Source of the DNA: Bolinopsis microptera
Lineage: Eukaryota; Ctenophora; Tentaculata; Lobata; Bolinopsidae
DNA: 64,000 bases
Assembly (NCBI RefSeq): GCF_026151205.1
Contig: NC_087072.1
Location: forward strand, 18,398,103 to 18,462,102
Direction: 5' to 3'
This document shows, piece by piece, positions 24,295 through 64,000 of the stretch. The notes under the pieces are model-generated. The model searched no databases, had not been told where the DNA came from, and was given only the letters and a program-made list of their open reading frames with translations. Position 1 is the first letter of the stretch, and each line of letters starts with the position of its first letter. A program made the translations under genes and the position numbers.

Positions 24295-25366
24295 TCAATA
24301 CAATAAAACATCTTGATCAATAAATGCCTAGCAGCACCAGACAGCAGCCGTGTACCTTTTTCGACTCCACGGAGTCCCTGATGGACTTTTGTTTACTTTT
24401 GTTAATAATTTGACCGCAACCTTTCTTTCTCGAAACACAAATCCTACCGTACTTCATTACAGTATTAAGATAATATAATATAAAGCAAATCATGTGAATA
24501 TATGACTACGAAATAGATCTATAGACTTGTCCATAATATTTAATACCGTATTGATGGTTTTGAATTTTGTATATTGAATTTTAATGTGAAGCGTTTACTC
24601 TTCCCCCTCGGCAATTAATTAGAAAGTTAGATTAATGACAATAATTGCCAAATGACGTAGTAGATATAGATGTTCAATGTTGTAGAGTGATTTCAAGAGT
24701 AGTGGTCCACAGGGGCCCGAAAAAGCCGTACAGGCACTTGGGTCCTTATCCTTGTCACTAGTCCCAATTGGATTCACTTTACACAAAACATGAACGTTTA
24801 CAATTTAGACGTACACATTGGCACGATATTTATTAGAAAGCAAACAGTATAAAATAATACGTGCGTGCGCGGCTTGAGCCGCGCCGCATAACAATTTATG
24901 CGTTTAGGGGCTGGAGTACGCGTGTTTACAGATTAATGAATTGTTGCATTGTAAATATTTAAAGTTGACGATATATTATGATTTAATAGTAAATTTTTCA
25001 AAGCTGGCTTTGGACTTAGGTAAAATTATAATTTATTTATTTAAAAGAAAAAACCACGGATAGTTTTTAATTTACATAGTCGTATAACTATAATCAAGTT
25101 AATCCTGTTTTCAAGAATGCGCGGCTTTGGCGGCCAGTTATTGACTTGTACATAAAATTGAATTTTAAATAGAAATGTGAATGTATTAAAATTTAAAACT
25201 TTCAAAACGGAGGCTTATAAATATTATTATATTATGATTGTAAAATAAAGGATAAAATTTTAAATTTGTTTCACTAAAAAAATTTGTTTCACTATTTTTT
25301 ACTCATGAACGATTAACAATGATCTAACTTGTTTGTGATAATATTATAATTAATGAAATAACTTCA

Positions 25367-25380
25367 GGTAGTTGTTTCAA
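25367..25380 (+). promoter_or_regulatory. splice acceptor and short 5' UTR before the anoctamin ATG
   Basis: AAATAACTTCAG ends at 25367, giving a plausible 3' splice site 13 nt before ATG. If it is used, the 5'-UTR donor lies upstream, probably beyond the 9-kb transposon cluster. Confidence 0.4.
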
Positions 25381-27462
25381 ATGGGAGATTATGTTCTTGT
25401 TCTGAGTACAACTGACAAAAACCTCCACAACTTTGTTAGCAAAAGAATAGTTGACAGTGGGCAGACTGTTTCACAATTTGACCACCCTGAAATCACTGGA
25501 CATGCAGCATTTATTATTGCAACTCCCAAGGAGTTAATAAGGAAAGAAGCTGAGGGATGGGGATTTCTCAAAAGAGATGAAAAAGGTTATAAACGGGAAT
25601 ATTTGGATGCTCAACATGATCTATTTGAACCACCTTATACTAGCCAGGGCAAAGTAAAATCCCTTTTCTCTCCCTCAGAAGCTTCCTATATCACTCATGA
25701 ATTGCTGAAAAGAGTGAAAATAAATGAGGTTCCTGACTTCTTTCCACGATCCAAGTCAGGTGTGCACCCCAGTGATTCAATGATTCTAGCCCTTGAAAGA
25801 GTTGAAATGGTGAAATGCTGGCCGCTGCATTGTTCAGTGGAGGAGCGTGGTGTTGCTTGGCAGTTGGGCCCTCTAAAGAGATCATCCTGTGATCATATTG
25901 AACACTATTTTGGCTCCAACGTTTCACTGTATTTTGCCTGGTTGACAAATTACATCGTGTGGCTTATTATGCCTGCTGTAGCTGGTTTTGCTGTCTTTGT
26001 GTACCATTATATACATCCCGAAATTAATGTCGATAACTCACTGGTATCTCCAATCTACACATTCTTAATTATTATTTGGGGTGTGCTATTTGTGAATAGT
26101 TGGGACAGGAAATGTGCTAGTCATGTGTGTGATTGGGGAATAAATCAGGTGAAGTGGAGGCAAGAAGTTCGTTCAGGCTACGTAGGTAGGAAAAGAATAA
26201 GTCCTGTTACTGGGATGCCAGAGAGATATTTTGATCCTAAAGAAAGATTGTTCAGATACTGTATTAGTGCCTGTGTCACACTCTTCATGCTCGTTCTTGC
26301 ATTTTCTGTAATGGTAATCAGTTTGAACCTGCAAGGATACATCCACAAGTTTTCCTACAGTAAGAATTACCTCTTGTATCCCACCATATCCTGGCTGTGT
26401 GATGAAGGACAGTACCTTGATCCAACTGGAAAAGGGCCCATGCCGTTTGTTCTCCTATACATTCCTGTCATTTTCCATGTGGTGATTATTCAAGTTCTCA
26501 ATAAAATATACCAAGTCGTGGCGATCAACCTTACCAACTGGGAAAATCACAGGTCTCCCACCCAACACGAAAATGCTCTCTATGTGAAACGATTCTTCTT
26601 TGAAGCTTTTGATTGCTACATTGCCTTGTTCTACCTTGCCTTTATTGAAAACGATATTGTGTTACTGCGGAGAGAACTTGTCAGCCTGTACACTGTTGAT
26701 TCTATTCGAAGATTAGCCACAGAAACCATCATTCCTCATCTGACAAGAAAGGTGACAAGAGCCATTTCAAAGGAAGAAGAAAACACCAACTGCAATGAGA
26801 GAATCGGTAAAGATTATGACAAAGATCATTATGAGCAGTTTGATGATTATCTAGAAATGATCATACAAATTGGATATGTGACACTTTTTGCTGGAGCATT
26901 TCCTTTAGCTGCTCCCTTGTCAATTATCTGCAATGTTCTGGAGCTCTATTCAGACGTCTTCAAGTTGACTTACATAACAAGACGGCCCATAGTCCACAGA
27001 ATCACAAACATTGGAGTCTGGTCTCTGCTAGTTAAGGGTATAGTCCTTCTCTCTGTCTTCACCAACTTGTACATCTTCTGCTTCACATCAGAACAGCTGA
27101 TGACCTTGGCACCATCCCTCTTTGAGGTGATCCCTCTAGAAGCAGAAGAAGCTCTGAAGTCGGGTAGTGACCATGTCCACGTGATAGCAGATGGAGCAGG
27201 CATGATAGTTGCCACTGTCATGATGTCTCTGGAGCACGTGATCCTCTTTATGGTTGCTGTTATCTGGATAACCGCACCTGACACAACTCCTAGTGTGGAC
27301 GACGAGATAGCTAGGAGAGAGTACTCCAAGTTCCTGGCAACTCACGGGACAGGTTCTGTAGGAGGGATCAGTCTTATGAGTATGGATAATACGACCTTGA
27401 AGGACCTTACTACGACTGTTGAGGAGACTGCTACTGAAGATGCACGACTGAAGAGTAGCTAG
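25381..27462 (+). CDS. anoctamin (TMEM16), ANO10-like, intronless CDS
   Basis: A 693-aa protein from the ATG at 25381. An N-terminal cytosolic domain contains the ANO10-type block LFSPSEASYITHELL (~96-109). Ten-helix TMEM16 architecture follows: HYFGSNVSLYFAWLTNYIVW enters TM1. DYLEMIIQIGYVTLFAGAFPLA (Asp489, Glu492) and NVLELYSDVFKL (Asn518, Glu521, Asp525) align with the acidic Ca2+-binding residues in TM7 and TM8 of TMEM16A. TMEM16 proteins are Ca2+-activated scramblases or chloride channels; ANO10 is linked to endomembranes, and which activity applies here is unknown. Length is close to human ANO10 (660 aa). No frame damage is seen. The absence of coding introns, and its position 86 bp from a transposon end, are unusual; an old retrocopy is possible. 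Confidence 0.9.
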   Translation: MGDYVLVLSTTDKNLHNFVSKRIVDSGQTVSQFDHPEITGHAAFIIATPKELIRKEAEGWGFLKRDEKGYKREYLDAQHDLFEPPYTSQGKVKSLFSPSEASYITHELLKRVKINEVPDFFPRSKSGVHPSDSMILALERVEMVKCWPLHCSVEERGVAWQLGPLKRSSCDHIEHYFGSNVSLYFAWLTNYIVWLIMPAVAGFAVFVYHYIHPEINVDNSLVSPIYTFLIIIWGVLFVNSWDRKCASHVCDWGINQVKWRQEVRSGYVGRKRISPVTGMPERYFDPKERLFRYCISACVTLFMLVLAFSVMVISLNLQGYIHKFSYSKNYLLYPTISWLCDEGQYLDPTGKGPMPFVLLYIPVIFHVVIIQVLNKIYQVVAINLTNWENHRSPTQHENALYVKRFFFEAFDCYIALFYLAFIENDIVLLRRELVSLYTVDSIRRLATETIIPHLTRKVTRAISKEEENTNCNERIGKDYDKDHYEQFDDYLEMIIQIGYVTLFAGAFPLAAPLSIICNVLELYSDVFKLTYITRRPIVHRITNIGVWSLLVKGIVLLSVFTNLYIFCFTSEQLMTLAPSLFEVIPLEAEEALKSGSDHVHVIADGAGMIVATVMMSLEHVILFMVAVIWITAPDTTPSVDDEIARREYSKFLATHGTGSVGGISLMSMDNTTLKDLTTTVEETATEDARLKSS

Positions 27463-28341
27463 AATGTCCTTCGAGCAGAAAACGACTTTGTGGAATGATT
27501 GAGTCGATCTCACATGGGAGTTAATTTATTTCATTGTTTTATTTTGGTATTAAAGGATTTATGGTTTTTAAAAGGATAGAGCATGCGAATCCACCACAAC
27601 AAAATGCATGCATTATCGGAAATATCTAGTCAATGAATTGCATATTGTCAATACACTTGGAAATATCTAAACGTAGTTAGTGGATATAACAAATTCATTC
27701 TTTAAACAGTGCAGCTTAGCAAGTTTTTAACGTGACAGATCACTCTTGGTCTTTGACTGTTCACTTTTGAACAAAGTCGTTAATCTTAAAGTACAATATT
27801 CATGCTTGTCAAACGACGCTGCTTAATTGCGTTGGCGTGTGTTAACTTTTAAGAGTGTAATTTTGTTTCAGTTTTGTGATGTTTCACTCTATTTTTAATT
27901 TTGATATCTTGTACAAGTTGTATTTAAGTTTTTGCTTAATTAATTGTGAACTAATTTCGATGTCGGACTGCCTCAAGTTTTCGTGCAAGTTTTTTTGTGT
28001 GCAGTTTTTTTTTCTCTTATGGTGAAACGTGTTTTATCAAGTTTATGAGTTTTGATAATGTGACTTTTGCTTGGAATTGTTTTAATAGTTCGATGGAATA
28101 TTTTTTACGGTTTTAAAACTTCGCATGATATTAATGTTAGTTGTTGTGTGTGTGAAATGATTATGAATTTAGATTTGGGAACTACTTTTGTAATTTGTTA
28201 TTACTTTATAAAACAAACCGTCCACAGCCCATGTTGCCAAATTTTCAGATGGTTATTATAGCCACCATTTTCCATTTCACACAAACAATAGATAAGATGT
28301 TACGATTTAAGAATCATAATCCTCATAACCCTCAATAGAAG
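27463..28341. other. intergenic: anoctamin 3' UTR and FERM-gene 5' flank
   Basis: No coding exon. It should hold the anoctamin 3' UTR (ATTAAA at about 27550) and the start of the FERM transcript. T-rich with no clear TATA box. Confidence 0.5.
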
Positions 28342-63509
<35,168 letters not shown>

Positions 63510-64000
63510 GGTAACACATATGCTCCCGGTCTCGTAGAAATGCGGTCAAAATGTGGTAGAAACTATGTATCTAGAGTACTCATCTTCTATCACATGTAAC
63601 ACCCATTATTAGACGTCCAGTTCATGTGACCTCGTTACTTAACTGACTCGCTGCCATAGGTGTATTTTAAATTGCTTATTATGATAAATATTTAATTGAA
63701 AATTATAACTCCGTTTTGACTGCATTTCGAGTTTATGACGGGACCGGTAGCATACCTATAGCATTAGCTGTTGAATTTCTGTAAAACATTGAATTATGGT
63801 CGGTCTTGCTCGCGATCCTTTAATTTCGCGGTAGCACTATATTTCTGGCATTTCTCACGGCTTTTCGAGTATTGCATGCAACATTTACTTGTCGTAATGC
63901 ACCACTTAATTGTTGGAATATAAGGGGATTGCTCACTAGAGGTGGTTTAAAGTGGACAAGATGTCGCCCACGTAATATATAATCGATCCTTTATGCAATT
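63510..64000. other. FERM gene 3' UTR / downstream flank
   Basis: AT-rich; no canonical AATAAA noticed and no other gene start visible. Confidence 0.4.

Larger units (their letters stand above)
16188..25294. mobile_element. ~9.1-kb composite element with ~1-kb terminal inverted repeats
   Basis: Both ends carry TAGTGAAACAAATTTTT followed by a second AGTGAAACAAAT copy, facing inward. The right arm (about 24295-25294) is continuous. Its inverse is found on the left in four blocks: 16188-16400, 19117-19226, 19699-20110 and 21815-22145. Shared landmarks include GGCCGCCAAAGCCGC, ACTATCCGTGGTTTT, AGCCGCGCACGCACG, GAGGATAAGGACCCAAGTGCC-like sequence and CATCAGGGACTCCGTGGAGT. The left arm is interrupted by three insertions. 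The loop (22146-24294) holds a LINE RT ORF plus ~460 bp of apparently native sequence. No transposase was recognised, and no clear target duplication is visible. Confidence 0.75.

Overview
This is nuclear DNA from an animal, probably a marine invertebrate whose phylum I cannot fix. The genes are metazoan or eukaryotic: a p24/TMED cargo receptor, an ABHD1/3 hydrolase, a carbohydrate sulfotransferase, a TMEM16/anoctamin and a protein 4.1-type FERM protein. Introns are GT-AG, intergenic DNA is AT-rich, and LINEs, inverted-repeat transposons and very long dinucleotide repeats are common. I see no bacterial-type operons, RNA genes or CRISPR arrays.

Layout. Positions 1-1194 (minus) hold four exons of a TMED4/9-like gene whose 3' end lies left of the window. 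1195-6240 is intergenic and holds foldback and TIR elements, including two MITE copies in opposite orientation. 6468-7709 (minus) is an intronless ABHD1/3-type CDS. 10076-11317 (minus) is an intronless Golgi sulfotransferase CDS. 12640-14850 holds a GC-rich dispersed repeat and unexplained AT-rich DNA. 14854-25294 is a retroelement and transposon cluster. Its core is a ~9.1-kb structure with ~1-kb terminal inverted repeats. The left arm is broken up by an ORF1-only retroposon and two LINE fragments, and the loop holds a LINE reverse transcriptase. 25381-27462 (plus) is an intronless anoctamin-10-like CDS that starts 86 bp after that element ends.

From 28342 to 63509 (plus) I traced a protein 4.1-family FERM gene of 24 phase-compatible exons, coding about 1147 aa. 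It also has candidate alternative parts: a 30-nt microexon, a read-through C-terminus ending in a hydrophobic tail, and a giant ~2.2-kb exon whose frame conflicts with its best acceptor. The 11.3-kb intron 5 contains a second gene on the minus strand (four phase-compatible exons, 36279-37808, ~201 aa, unrecognised) and a 17-bp minisatellite. Intron 1 carries (CT)162 and (CA)95 tracts. Four full CRE palindromes lie in the intron before the exon that precedes the giant exon, three of them within 100 bp and next to a TATA-like box; this suggests an internal promoter.

The host genes share no obvious pathway. TMED (ER-Golgi cargo), the sulfotransferase (Golgi glycan sulfation), ABHD (membrane lipid hydrolysis), anoctamin (lipid scrambling or ion conduction) and protein 4.1 (membrane skeleton) are all membrane-associated, but nothing suggests they are co-regulated. 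All exon boundaries come from reading splice signals, frames and family similarity by eye; no transcript or database search was available.
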